Positions 1-8,141 of a stretch of 64,000 bases of DNA are shown piece by piece; the first letter of the stretch is position 1, and every line of letters starts with the position of its first letter. The stretch comes from Bacteroidales bacterium (lineage in GTDB: Bacteria; Bacteroidota; Bacteroidia; Bacteroidales; GCA-2748055). The stretch covers positions 1 to 64,000 of the forward strand of contig JAOZQY010000010.1 in the NCBI GenBank assembly GCA_029931975.1. The letters run 5' to 3'. The notes below the pieces were generated by a model. It was not told the DNA's origin. It made no database searches and worked only from the letters and a program-made list of their open reading frames with translations. The position numbers were made by a program, and so were the translations under genes.

Positions 1-80
1 GCATTGGCAAATCCGCAAATCCATTTCAGGTATTCATCCCGCCAGTTAGTTTTATTTTCAATGTTTTGACTTTCGATCAT
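1..80 (-). CDS. AlbA_2/Schlafen-type ATP-binding protein, N-terminal fragment (runs off window)
   Basis: Only the first 26 codons lie in the window, read leftwards from ATG 80-78. The visible N-terminus (MIESQNIENK, then WRDEYLKWICGFANA) matches what I remember of the opening of putative DNA-binding/ATP-binding proteins with an AlbA_2 domain, where a WxxEYLKWICGFANA-like block precedes the fold. A clear Shine-Dalgarno AGGAGG (minus strand, 93-88) lies 7 bases upstream, which is unusual here because most genes in the window lack one and supports the start. Members of this family often sit in accessory or defence regions. The assignment rests on a short stretch and is tentative. Confidence 0.5.
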   Translation of the reverse strand, partial: MIESQNIENKTNWRDEYLKWICGFAN

Positions 81-121
81 TTCAACGCCTCCTGTTTCTC
101 AATTAGCTCTTTTGTCATCAT
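78..121 (-). CDS. Tiny ORF (14 codons) overlapping the AlbA_2 gene start
   Basis: A minus-strand ORF begins at ATG 121-119, ends with the TGA overlapping the ATG of the next gene (ATGA overlap), and contains that gene's Shine-Dalgarno. It could be a leader peptide coupling translation or simply chance. No family is recognisable. Confidence 0.2.
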
Positions 122-403
122 AGTGAAAATTGGTTAACCGAAACTGTATGATTTGTAAGATTAGAGCGAACTACCTATTAATGATTCTGAAGGACATTTA
201 TCAGCCTGATATGCATGAATAAGAGTAATTAAACATTAATTGCTCATCATCACTGTCAGTGAATTCAATTTCAATCCTCTTCACGGCAAGTTGTGATGAT
301 TCGAATTTTCGAGCTCGGAGTCGCTATTATGAGCGATGCAGAGCTCTGTGAACCTACACTAAAACTTCTATTGAAATATACAGGGAATAGGAAATTTCTC
401 CAC

Positions 404-515
404 CCGATTTGCCCTTTTCAAAAAGCACGCCCTGACGGGCACTCTACTTTTTGAAAAGAGCAAAGGCCAGCCCTTCGAAACTTTTGCCCGCGCGCAGGAA
501 AACAAGCAATCGCAG
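404..515 (+). repeat. Dispersed repeat, copy A
   Basis: This about 110-bp block recurs at about 1610-1720 (copy B), and its right-hand part recurs at about 3889-3927 (copy C). It carries a long inverted repeat, CTTTTCAAAAAG (414-425) against CTTTTTGAAAAG (447-458), enclosing a small GCCC/GGGC hairpin, then a conserved CCCGCGCGCAGGAAAA tail. The function is unknown; the fold suggests a non-autonomous element or structured RNA. Confidence 0.7.
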
Positions 516-825
516 AGGTTTTCTGGATTTCGCTATGAATCGGGATAGGTTATGGACAGGCATTGACTCGCCTCGCAGCAAAGCTACGAGGCATCATCGA
601 TCTTCTTATTGCTTATTTTTTTGCGCAAGCAAGATTCACAATTTTTTACTATTATACAAAACCGGACTTGTGAACAAACCGATTTGAGGGGATTCATTGA
701 CCTTGCCGGATACGGGATGCCGGGTTGCCCGATATTTCACCGATCTGCCCGGATCGACCGGCCGGCTGATCAGCCAGCCAGGCCCGATCGTATAGAAAAT
801 TCAGCATACAGTTCCGCAACCCGGA

Positions 826-842
826 CCGCCCGACACGGGCGG
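826..842. repeat. GC-rich perfect hairpin
   Basis: CCGCCCG (826-832), loop ACA, CGGGCGG (836-842). The stem is perfect and no U-tract follows, so it is not a typical terminator. Confidence 0.6.
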
Positions 843-866
843 AACCCCCATAGTTCAGGAATTTTC

Positions 867-890
867 ACCTTCTTCTCCTTCGAAGAAGGT
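867..890. repeat. Inverted repeat ACCTTCTT-N8-AAGAAGGT, copy 1
   Basis: An 8-bp perfect stem with an 8-base loop. A second copy at 1853-1876 is the reverse complement of this one with a single difference in the loop, so the two form an inverted pair of the same element. Confidence 0.6.
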
Positions 891-999
891 TCGACTTCGT
901 TCAGATCTGCCTTGAATGCTTTACCCATTGCCTGAATTGTAAACGGAGCTGGCAATAAATGAAGCCCCGGCACTCTACAGGACAGACACTTTTTCAGAT

Positions 1000-1400
1000 T
1001 TAATCCTCATCCAGCCTTTTGAAACTCACTCTTTTTCGATTTTGCTGTTCCTGTATCTGGTGTTTTGCCTGCTCCAACTTTTTTAGATACTCGAATATTA
1101 CCAGAAATTGATCATCATGTTCTGACAATTTCTTGGCAATTCTCTCAAACTTAATCACTAATTCCTTGTGAGAGGTCAATATCTCACGCATTCTGGTGAA
1201 AACTCTCACTATCTGAATATTAACTTGAATTGCCCTTTCGCTATTTAGAACACTGGCTAACATAATAACTCCATGTTCTGTGAAAGCCATAGGGACATTT
1301 CTGGGCCCCCCAACTTGAGGTGCCAAATTGGCTCCTCAAGTTATTGAATTCTTCTGGGCTCAGTTCAAACATGAAATCTTCAGGAAATCGACTGATAGGA
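1000..1400 (-). pseudogene. ORF6N-domain protein, truncated and frameshifted remnant
   Basis: The open part (1326-1000) reads MAFTEHGVIMLASVLNSERA followed by a C-terminal coiled-coil-like tail, the hallmark of the ORF6N DNA-binding family found near phage and mobile genes. Upstream, in another frame, the reverse strand encodes SRFPEDFMFELSPEEFNNLR then SQFGTSSWG, which is the normal preceding segment of ORF6N. The two parts are joined through a run of G near 1308-1313, so a frameshift there is seen directly. The N-terminus upstream of about 1400 is missing and an in-frame stop lies just beyond. No start codon survives for the complete protein. A dead gene is the simplest reading. Confidence 0.8.
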
Positions 1401-1609
1401 GTCTCGCCCTAACAATACATGATTGAATAACTATACCAAGTATCATAACAGACACGCTTTTCTCAGAAGGAGGTAAAAACAATGCCGCCCCGCCTCATGC
1501 TCTGCTGTGTTATATGTGTCAATTGACTGGTTATCAGCTAGAATTGCATTCATAATTCATTCGCAGTTTTCATCAGTGTACAATTGTTTGAAAAGAGAAG
1601 TATCTCAAT

Positions 1610-1720
1610 CCGGTTTGCCCATTTCAAAAAGCACGCCATCCGGGCACTCTACTTTTTGAAAAGAACAAAACCGGGGTCCTCAAAACTCTGGCCCGCGCAC
1701 AGGAAAATCAGCGATCGCTG
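1610..1720 (+). repeat. Dispersed repeat, copy B
   Basis: Same element as at 404-515: shared CGGTTTGCCC/CGATTTGCCC start, TTTCAAAAAGCACGCC core, GGGCACTCTACTTTTTGAAAAGA arm (given here in two overlapping parts) and the CCCGCGCACAGGAAAA tail. It differs by scattered substitutions, so the two copies are old relative to one another. Confidence 0.7.
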
Positions 1721-1852
1721 CGTATCTTACAAAGATGGACAGCATCTCAGGTTATTGTAATGTTTTCCGGAACCGGAAAGGGTTTTTTATCCAGGCTTTG
1801 TGAATTTCTCATCGTCGTACGGGCCGAAAATCGCAATATATCAGTCCAGGCA

Positions 1853-1876
1853 ACCTTCTTCGAGGGAGAAGAAGGT
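1853..1876. repeat. Inverted repeat ACCTTCTT-N8-AAGAAGGT, copy 2 (inverted)
   Basis: Perfect 8-bp stem. On the minus strand it matches copy 1 (867-890) including 7 of 8 loop bases. Confidence 0.6.
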
Positions 1877-1967
1877 ACTGTGTTAAAAAACAAGACTTTT
1901 GAATAGCCTTGGACAGGAAGTTTCTTTAATACCCCTGACATTGTTACAGAATGCCATTCATATAGGC

Positions 1968-1996
1968 TTGACAATGATACGATATATGCGTATATT
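1968..1996 (+). promoter_or_regulatory. Sigma70-like promoter of AAA/DUF4143 gene
   Basis: TTGACA (1968-1973), exactly 17 bases, then TATATT (1991-1996), 38 bases before the ATG at 2034. This is the proteobacterial-type consensus and differs from the TAnnTTTG boxes seen before other genes here. The match may be chance in AT-rich DNA, but spacing and both hexamers are good. Confidence 0.45.
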
Positions 1997-2033
1997 TACT
2001 CTGACTATATTACATTATTAATAATAGATCATC

Positions 2034-3386
2034 ATGATATTTAACAGAATTGCCTCACAATACCTGGAGGCCTGGAAAATTAAATCAAATCGTAAGCCCC
2101 TCATAATAAGAGGGGCCAGGCAGGTTGGAAAAACAACACTGGTTAATGAGTTTGCCAGGTCTTATAAGTACACTATCTTACTGAATCTGGAGAAATCATC
2201 AGATCTGGAGTTCTTTAATAAATTTACTCTGGTAAAGCCCATCATTGAATCTCTTTTATTGACCAATAACATTTCCATCGATTCGATAGGTGAAACACTA
2301 TTATTTATCGATGAAGTGCAGGAATCACCCATGGCAATTCAAATGCTCCGTTACTTTTACGAGGAATTTCCGGAATTACATGTGATAGCAGCCGGATCAC
2401 TTCTGGAATTTACTATGACAAAAGTGAAAAGCTTCCCAGTGGGACGGGTCGAGTATTTATATTTACATCCACTTAATTTTAGCGAGTATTTGGAAGCGAT
2501 TGATCATCATGCAGCATTGAGTCAGATTAACAAAATTCCTTATGATCCTTTTGCGCATAAAACCCTGCTCGACCTATTTAATCAATATGCAATTATTGGT
2601 GGAATGCCAGAAGTTATTAGCAGCTTCATCGAGAAGAAAAGCCTTACAGAGCTACCCAGTGTATATGAGAGCATTTGGGGGACCTATAAAAATGATGTGG
2701 AGAAATATGCTTCAAACGAGACAGAGCGAAAAGTCATTAAGCACATTATGTCAACGGCACACTTGTATGTTGACAAGCGTATTAAGTTTCAAAATTTTGG
2801 GCAATCCAATTACAGGTCCCGGGAGGTTGGCGAAGCCTTCAGGAATTTGAATGATGCAAAAATTATTCGGCTTATATACCCCACTACTGATGTTGAAATT
2901 CCGGTAAAACCAGATTTAAGAAAGTCACCTCGTTTACAATTCTTAGATACTGGACTAATAAATAATGAACTGGGTATTCAGGCAGAAATGTTGGCCTTGG
3001 CTGATTTAAGTAATTCTCATAAGGGAGCAATTATTCCTCATTTGATTACTCAGGAGTTGATTTCTTTGACAAGCTCTAATAATAAGGTGCCATATTTTTG
3101 GATCCGGGATAAAAAGCAATCATCATCAGAAGTGGATCTTGTATATACATATAAAAATAAAGTAATTCCTATTGAAATAAAATCAGGCAAAGTTGGGACA
3201 TTACGATCGTTGCATCAGTTTATTGATCGCTCAAATCATCCCTATGCAATGCGAATATATGCTGGTGAATATAATGTAACTGAAACCAAAACGCCCGGAG
3301 GGACATCCTATAGGCTGATTAATTTGCCTTATTTTCTGGGCACTAAAATTCCAGACTATGTCCAGTATTTTGTTAATAATTATTAA
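2034..3386 (+). CDS. AAA-family ATPase with DUF4143 domain
   Basis: A 450-residue complete protein. An AAA_14-type ATPase domain carries Walker A GARQVGKTT (27-35), Walker B LLFIDEVQE (89-97) and a sensor-like AAGSLLEFTM (119-128). A winged-helix/DUF4143 segment follows, and the C-terminus ends in a PD-(D/E)XK-like strand pattern, EVDLVYTYKN...IPIEIKSGK (366-386). The family is widespread and often mobile; its biological role is unclear. Base composition is visibly more AT-rich than the housekeeping genes to the right, and the promoter is sigma70-like, both consistent with acquisition. It is unrelated by operon to anything nearby; a broken paralogue lies 150 bases downstream on the opposite strand. 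Confidence 0.9.
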   Translation: MIFNRIASQYLEAWKIKSNRKPLIIRGARQVGKTTLVNEFARSYKYTILLNLEKSSDLEFFNKFTLVKPIIESLLLTNNISIDSIGETLLFIDEVQESPMAIQMLRYFYEEFPELHVIAAGSLLEFTMTKVKSFPVGRVEYLYLHPLNFSEYLEAIDHHAALSQINKIPYDPFAHKTLLDLFNQYAIIGGMPEVISSFIEKKSLTELPSVYESIWGTYKNDVEKYASNETERKVIKHIMSTAHLYVDKRIKFQNFGQSNYRSREVGEAFRNLNDAKIIRLIYPTTDVEIPVKPDLRKSPRLQFLDTGLINNELGIQAEMLALADLSNSHKGAIIPHLITQELISLTSSNNKVPYFWIRDKKQSSSEVDLVYTYKNKVIPIEIKSGKVGTLRSLHQFIDRSNHPYAMRIYAGEYNVTETKTPGGTSYRLINLPYFLGTKIPDYVQYFVNNY

Positions 3387-3510
3387 GTCTATTGCAGTAT
3401 AATCAAAAGAAGTTTCCCCTGTTTTCATGGCTCCCGGGTCATCGCTTGATTTCTTCGCCACCCCCGCTTTACATTTTGCTTAGCTACAGAATTTTACTAA
3501 TGGAACAGGT

Positions 3511-3890
3511 TCAGACTCTGCATTTTCCCAGTACTACCTGATTTAATCTCAAGGGGTACAATCTTATATACTTTGCAAAATCATCATAATATGAAGTGGC
3601 AATGTCCGATAACACATTTTGCACTGAATTCATATCGGTACGATTGGCAATAAAAGTCTTGACGGTCTCTGGCATTCCTCCGATCAACAGGAAATACCTT
3701 AAATATTCCTTAAGTTTTTCATGGAAAGGAAGAATAATAGGTTTTTCAGGTGACGCTTCCTTTTTTATAGCAATCAATGCATTCTCATCATTCGCCAACA
3801 GAAATTCATCAAATGACATAGGATACATATACAATGAATGGATACGGCCAACACCCCAAAATGTTAGATCGGAAAGAGCAAACTCCAGCT
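3511..3890 (-). pseudogene. Second AAA/DUF4143 ATPase, internal fragment
   Basis: The open frame continues to 3921, but recognisable homology begins near 3888 with LEFALSDL, equivalent to the LLEFTM segment of the intact ATPase, then GVGRIHSLYMYPMSFDEFLL and YFLLIGGMPETVKTFI of DUF4143. The Walker A/B half is absent, replaced by repeat copy C. The C-terminal nuclease-like part is also missing: after YYDDFAKYIRLYPLRL the frame soon stops. It is a two-ended remnant of a paralogue that differs considerably from the intact gene. Confidence 0.8.
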
Positions 3891-3927
3891 TCGAAACTTC
3901 TGCCCGCGCGCAGAAAATCAAGCGATC
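3871..3927 (+). repeat. Dispersed repeat, copy C (truncated), fused to AAA remnant
   Basis: TTCGAAACTTCTGCCCGCG followed by CGCAGAAAATCAAGCGATC matches the right half of copies A and B. The boundary with the ATPase remnant falls in a stretch (GGAAAGAGCAAAC...CCAG) where repeat and ATPase sequence resemble one another, suggesting recombination at microhomology. Confidence 0.6.
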
Positions 3928-4012
3928 TCTTTTCGTTTATTAGGCGTCAAATGCTTACAGCTATTAAACTGGATTAGAAACTCAGATGGAAAACGTAATA
4001 GAATAATGCTTT

Positions 4013-4261
4013 CTAGCATCTACCCCTGGCGCAGGGACTGTTGGTAATGAAGAATCCAAAGAATCCTCCGATAGCCAGGCTTTTTAATATGTCTTTGCCT
4101 GGCATGCTTTCCATCAATCTTCCTTCAGTGAAGTAGAAGAAAAGGAAAGAAATTGTGGCACCTGCCAGAATGGCGGTAACAGTTGTTTTGAAGCGGGGAG
4201 AGCTTACAGTTCGGCTTAGCCAGCTTCCCGGCGGTTTAAGATCGAGTTGTTTAAATTGCAT
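4013..4261 (-). CDS. Small conserved two-helix membrane protein
   Basis: An 82-residue protein with a soluble N-terminus (LDLKPPGSWLSRTV) and two hydrophobic segments, about 28-46 (TVTAILAGATISFLFFYF) and 60-75 (LKSLAIGGFFGFFIT), ending in CARGRC. I have the impression of similar small proteins in other Bacteroidota but know no function. It is divergent from the thiamine operon, with about 90 bases between its start and the riboswitch, so co-regulation is possible but not shown. The terminal Cys-x4-Cys could be functional. Confidence 0.55.
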   Translation of the reverse strand: MQFKQLDLKPPGSWLSRTVSSPRFKTTVTAILAGATISFLFFYFTEGRLMESMPGKDILKSLAIGGFFGFFITNSPCARGRC

Positions 4262-4337
4262 ATATAACTATGTAGATAATAAAATATGTAAAAGTAATTT
4301 TTTTTCCTTCTGCGGCCATTTAATAATGACTTTCTTG

Positions 4338-4345
4338 TACCTTTA
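4338..4345 (+). promoter_or_regulatory. Possible -7 box of thiamine operon
   Basis: TACCTTTA resembles the Bacteroidota TAnnTTTG box except for the last base. It lies just upstream of the riboswitch, so transcription would begin close to the 5' edge of the aptamer, as expected for a leader. Confidence 0.35.
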
Positions 4346-4353
4346 CATAGAAT

Positions 4354-4423
4354 TTGGGGTGCCTTAATAGTACGGGCTGAGATCAAACCCTTTACCTGAT
4401 CTGGGTAATGCCAGCGTAGGGAA
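4354..4423 (+). ncRNA. TPP (THI-box) riboswitch
   Basis: The classical THI element is read directly: GGGGTGCC near the 5' side, GGGCTGAGA (4374-4382), ACCTGATCTGGGTAATGCC (4394-4412) and AGCGTAGGGAA (4413-4423), in the right order and spacing. It binds thiamine pyrophosphate and represses downstream genes. The ATG of the TonB receptor is 64 bases further on. The tract between contains GGGTCCCCCTTTT, which could pair with upstream G-runs; I cannot tell whether control is by termination or at translation. Confidence 0.95.
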
Positions 4424-4486
4424 CAGAGCAAATCTAATCCGGGTCCCCCTTTTAATTGATTGTAGTTGTTGCTAATAATTAATTCT

Positions 4487-6910
4487 ATGAAAAGGATTTT
4501 GTTGGTTTCATTGATACTGGCCACTTCCATGGTGGTCATATCACAAAAAACGAATATCAGGGGTATTGTTATAGATGCTGAGGGCGAGGCACTGGCAGGT
4601 GCCAATGTGGTGGTGAAAAATACCCTCCTGGGTGTGATTAGCAATGGTGATGGTGAGTTTGAATTAAACCTGGACACGCAAAAATCTTATAAGATCACTG
4701 TCTCCTATATGGGGTATGATTCTCATGTTATTCATGTGACCCCTCCCTTTAAGGAGCAGTATGATGTTGTATTGCAGACATCCATGTTTATAGCTGACGA
4801 GGTGGTGGTCAGGGCCACCCGTGCCGGAAATAGGACCCCCATGGCCTATGATAATATGGAAGAAGAGGAGATCAAAGCCATGAACATGGGACAGGATATG
4901 GGATACCTCCTGAGCTTAACGCCTTCACTGGTCCAGTCATCCGAGTCGGGAACAGGCATTGGATATACTAACTTTCGCATCCGGGGTGCCGATCCCAGCC
5001 GGATTAATATAACGGTGGATGGCATTCCGCTGAATGATGCAGAATCGCAGCAGGTTTTCTGGGTGAATATGCCCTCCTTTTCAAGCTCATTAAGCAGCAT
5101 CCAGGTTCAGCGGGGGGTAGGCACTTCCACCAATGGAGCGGCAGCCTTTGGCGCCACAGTTAATATGCAGACTGCAACTCCTTCAAGGGAGGCATATGCA
5201 GAGATTAGCAGCACTTTTGGTTCCTACAATACATGGATCAATACGGTGAAGGCAGGCACGGGACTGATCAGCGACAGGCTTAGTTTTGATTTTCGTTATT
5301 CAAACCTGAAGTCGGATGGATATGTGGATTATGCCTTTTCCGACAACCAGTCCATGCAGTTTACCGGAAATTATTTTACAAAAAAGGGCAGAATTAAGGC
5401 CAATGTGATCCTGGGGGAGCAGCATTCCGGGATCAGCTGGTGGGGCGTGGATGAGGCCACGCTCGATATCAACCGGACTTACAATCCGGCCGGTCAGTAT
5501 TTGACTCCCTCAGGGGAGAACAGGTATTACGAGAACCAGACCGATAATTACTGGCAGAATCATTACCACCTGACCTACTCCACAAATCTTAGCGATCAGC
5601 TCTTGTTGAATGCCGCACTTTTCTATGTGGATGGGAAAGGTTATTATGAGCAGTTTAAGCAGGATGAAGATGTGGCAGATTATTACCTGCCAGAGATCGT
5701 CATCGTGAACGATACCATCACTCAAACTGATCTGATCCGACAGAAATGGCTGGATAATGATTTTTACGGAACCGTCTTTTCTTTGATCTGGTCAGGGGAT
5801 CAACAGAAATTAACCGGGGGTGGTGGAATTAACAGATATGTGGGTGATCATTTTGGCAAGATTATCTGGATGCGCTATGCTGGTGATACGGAGAAGGAGC
5901 ACCAGTGGTATGAGAATAACTCCGAGAAGTGGGACGGGAACCTCTATCTGAAAACCAACATCCAGATCACCAATCGTCTGAACCTCTTTGCTGATATTCA
6001 ATATCGCTATGTGAACTACCTCCTTGACGGTATCGACGACGATGGGTATATGCGTGAGTTGAACCAGAAACATGTTTTCCATTTTTTCAATCCAAAGATG
6101 GGTGCACAAGTGGAGATCGATGCCACACAATATGCTTACGCCTCTTTTTCCATAGGGAACAGGGAGCCCTCCCGGCAGAATTTCAAGGATGCAACAGGCG
6201 ATCCCGAATCAACTCCAAAAGCTGAGCAGCTCAGGGATCTGGAATTGGGCTATTCCTTCTCCTCAACCTCACTTGCAGCGTCAGGGAACCTTTACTACAT
6301 GGATTACAACAATCAGCTGGTGCCCACAGGGGAGTTAAGCAACGATGGTTATACGATTATGACCAATGTGGAGAAGAGTTACCGGGTGGGTATGGAGTTG
6401 AGTTTTGGGGTTAAGCCGGTTTCATTCCTGGAGTGGAACGCCAGTCTGACCCTGAGCCGAAACAGGATCAGGGATTTTGAGGAGTCTTATGTGGATTATA
6501 ACTCCTCTACATGGGAGGGAACAGAGGCCACACGGGAGCTGGGTGATGTGGATATTGCCTATTCTCCTTCGGTGATCTCCTCCAGCGATCTGGCCTTTCA
6601 TCTGGCAAAGTCCATGAATCTCCATTTCATCAGTCAGTACGTGAGCGAGCAGTACTTTGTGAACAACATGAACAAAAATATGAAACTGGACGCCTGGTTT
6701 GTAAACAGCCTGCGTTTCGATTATTCATTTCCGGTGAAGAGGGTGGGGGTTGTTGGCCTGCAGTTCCAGGTAAACAATTTTTTCAATACCCTCTACGAGA
6801 ACAATGCTTATGGAGGGACCTGGTGGCAGGATGGGGAGGAATACTACTGGTCGGCTTACTTCCCACAGGCAACAATTAATTACCTGGCTAAGGTGAGCTT
6901 AAAATTCTAA
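4487..6910 (+). CDS. TonB-dependent receptor, probable thiamine uptake
   Basis: An 807-residue outer-membrane receptor. I chose ATG 4487 over the longer frame because it gives a proper signal peptide (MKRILLVSLILATSMVVIS). A carboxypeptidase-regulatory-like domain (about 22-100, GIVIDAEGEALAGANVVVKN) precedes a TonB plug with NFRIRGADPSRINITVDGIP, then a beta-barrel ending in the aromatic-rich NYLAKVSLKF. The substrate is inferred from context: it sits directly behind a TPP riboswitch and ahead of pnuT and thiamine pyrophosphokinase, an arrangement known in Bacteroidota for thiamine import. It is not a SusC-type receptor, being shorter and with no SusD partner. Confidence 0.9.
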   Translation: MKRILLVSLILATSMVVISQKTNIRGIVIDAEGEALAGANVVVKNTLLGVISNGDGEFELNLDTQKSYKITVSYMGYDSHVIHVTPPFKEQYDVVLQTSMFIADEVVVRATRAGNRTPMAYDNMEEEEIKAMNMGQDMGYLLSLTPSLVQSSESGTGIGYTNFRIRGADPSRINITVDGIPLNDAESQQVFWVNMPSFSSSLSSIQVQRGVGTSTNGAAAFGATVNMQTATPSREAYAEISSTFGSYNTWINTVKAGTGLISDRLSFDFRYSNLKSDGYVDYAFSDNQSMQFTGNYFTKKGRIKANVILGEQHSGISWWGVDEATLDINRTYNPAGQYLTPSGENRYYENQTDNYWQNHYHLTYSTNLSDQLLLNAALFYVDGKGYYEQFKQDEDVADYYLPEIVIVNDTITQTDLIRQKWLDNDFYGTVFSLIWSGDQQKLTGGGGINRYVGDHFGKIIWMRYAGDTEKEHQWYENNSEKWDGNLYLKTNIQITNRLNLFADIQYRYVNYLLDGIDDDGYMRELNQKHVFHFFNPKMGAQVEIDATQYAYASFSIGNREPSRQNFKDATGDPESTPKAEQLRDLELGYSFSSTSLAASGNLYYMDYNNQLVPTGELSNDGYTIMTNVEKSYRVGMELSFGVKPVSFLEWNASLTLSRNRIRDFEESYVDYNSSTWEGTEATRELGDVDIAYSPSVISSSDLAFHLAKSMNLHFISQYVSEQYFVNNMNKNMKLDAWFVNSLRFDYSFPVKRVGVVGLQFQVNNFFNTLYENNAYGGTWWQDGEEYYWSAYFPQATINYLAKVSLKF

Positions 6911-6931
6911 TTTAGATCGGGGGAAAGAAAG

Positions 6932-7516
6932 ATGTGGTTTGAGTTTTTCGGAGTAATCACAGGGATCATCTATGTGCTTCTTGAGGTGAAGCAAAATCGC
7001 TTACTATGGCCCCTGGGCATTGTCACCTCGGCTGCATACGTCTTTATATTTTTTACCGGCAAGTTCTATGCCGATATGGGACTGCAGGTGTATTATGTTA
7101 TGATCAGCATCTATGGATGGTACTACTGGAGCAGGGGAGGTGTAAAGGCAGAGAAAGGGGAGCTTCCGGTGGTCCGGATCACCAGGCAGCAGTTCATCCT
7201 GCTTTCTCTTACTTTTACTGCCAGCTGGATGGCTATTTTATTTCTACTTGATAAGTATACTGACTCTACAGTGCCTCTGGGCGACTCCTTTACTACTGCC
7301 CTGGCCATTGTGGCCACCTGGATGCTGACCCGAAAAATTATTGAACAATGGTTTTTATGGATCATTGCCAATGTTGTCAGCGTAGGTCTCTATATTTACA
7401 AAGGATTATATCCCACGGTTTTTCTCTATGCAGTATATGCAGGGATGGCGGTATATGGATATTTGGAATGGAAGAGATCCATGAACAATCAGATGGAAGA
7501 TGAACAGCGCGGATAA
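6932..7516 (+). CDS. pnuT: PnuT, PnuC-family thiamine transporter
   Basis: A 194-residue integral membrane protein of the PnuC family, with about seven hydrophobic segments and the family pattern (FEFFGVITGIIYVLLEVKQN near the start, YGWYYW about residue 60). PnuC proteins carry nicotinamide riboside; members found behind TPP riboswitches in Bacteroidota are assigned to thiamine (PnuT). Here it lies 21 bases after the TonB receptor and overlaps the thiamine pyrophosphokinase gene by 17 bases, so the thiamine assignment rests on context. Passage across the inner membrane would be driven by downstream phosphorylation. Confidence 0.88.
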   Translation: MWFEFFGVITGIIYVLLEVKQNRLLWPLGIVTSAAYVFIFFTGKFYADMGLQVYYVMISIYGWYYWSRGGVKAEKGELPVVRITRQQFILLSLTFTASWMAILFLLDKYTDSTVPLGDSFTTALAIVATWMLTRKIIEQWFLWIIANVVSVGLYIYKGLYPTVFLYAVYAGMAVYGYLEWKRSMNNQMEDEQRG

Positions 7517-8141
7517 TATCGTAGTACTGGCCAATGGACTTTTTCCAAGGGCTCCACAGGGACTGGATCTGCTTGAGGCAGCGGATCAGCTGATCTGTTG
7601 CGATGGTGCAGCCGATAAACTTTTTGCTTACGGCCTTGTGCCCCATGTGATCATCGGGGATCTGGATTCTGTTTCCAAAAAGATCAGGGAGCGATATGCT
7701 CCCCTGCTGATTCATTCAGACGATCAGAACAGCAACGATCTGACCAAGGCCGTTCACTATTGTATAGAGAAAGGATATCCATCCCTGAGCATTCTTGGAG
7801 CCACCGGCCTGCGGGAGGATCATACCCTGGGAAATATTTCCCTGATGATTGAGTATTTCCCCCACATAGAGGTGCGGATTATCTCAGACTATGGAATCTT
7901 TTTCCTGGTTCGGAGTGGCGAAGAAGTGCAGTCCTTTGCCGGAGAAAATATTTCTTTTTTCTCCATTGATAACCGTATTTGTGTTACTTCGAAGGGACTT
8001 AAATATCCACTTAACGATTTACAATTGTCTAATTGGTATGCAGCCACATTAAATGAGGCCACCGGTGATAGCTTCAGCCTGCACTATGAATCGGATTTGC
8101 CATTGATAGTCTATAGAGCCTGGTATAAAACTACTCTTTGA
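7500..8141 (+). CDS. thiN: Thiamine pyrophosphokinase
   Basis: 213 residues; transfers pyrophosphate from ATP to thiamine to make TPP (EC 2.7.6.2). Motifs seen: CDGAADK (34-40), GDLDS (53-57), DQNSNDLTKA (75-84) and GATGLREDHTLGN (100-112), all hallmarks of the family's catalytic domain. The smaller C-terminal thiamine-binding domain follows. Its start overlaps pnuT, giving translational coupling in the riboswitch-controlled operon. The product is the riboswitch ligand, closing a feedback loop. Its 3' end overlaps the convergent beta-helix gene by 11 bases. Confidence 0.93.
   Translation: MNSADNIVVLANGLFPRAPQGLDLLEAADQLICCDGAADKLFAYGLVPHVIIGDLDSVSKKIRERYAPLLIHSDDQNSNDLTKAVHYCIEKGYPSLSILGATGLREDHTLGNISLMIEYFPHIEVRIISDYGIFFLVRSGEEVQSFAGENISFFSIDNRICVTSKGLKYPLNDLQLSNWYAATLNEATGDSFSLHYESDLPLIVYRAWYKTTL

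Larger units (their letters stand above)
122..999. other. Gene-poor, hairpin- and repeat-rich stretch
   Basis: No convincing coding sequence was found. The stretch contains repeat copy A (about 404-515), a 12-base perfect palindrome GGCTGATCAGCC (764-775), a 7-bp GC-rich hairpin CCGCCCG-ACA-CGGGCGG (826-842) and a hairpin ACCTTCTT/AAGAAGGT (867-890). Open frames here are short, overlap each other on both strands and run through these inverted repeats, so I treat them as spurious. Confidence 0.5.
1401..2033. other. Intergenic region with repeat copy B, hairpin and promoter
   Basis: No credible gene was found. The region holds repeat copy B, the second ACCTTCTT hairpin and the promoter of the AAA gene. 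The short minus-strand open frame (1974-1747) passes through the hairpin and resembles no family I know. Confidence 0.5.

Noticed and set aside
451-935. Overlapping plus-strand open frames as small proteins
   Set aside because: They run through the repeat and hairpins, overlap minus-strand frames, and have low-complexity composition without any family resemblance.
770-973. Minus-strand 67-codon open frame
   Set aside because: It is formed by the hairpins at 826-842 and 867-890 read in reverse; no signal, motif or plausible ribosome site.
1747-1974. Minus-strand 75-codon open frame
   Set aside because: It passes through the ACCTTCTT hairpin and overlaps the -35 of the AAA gene promoter. Nothing recognisable.
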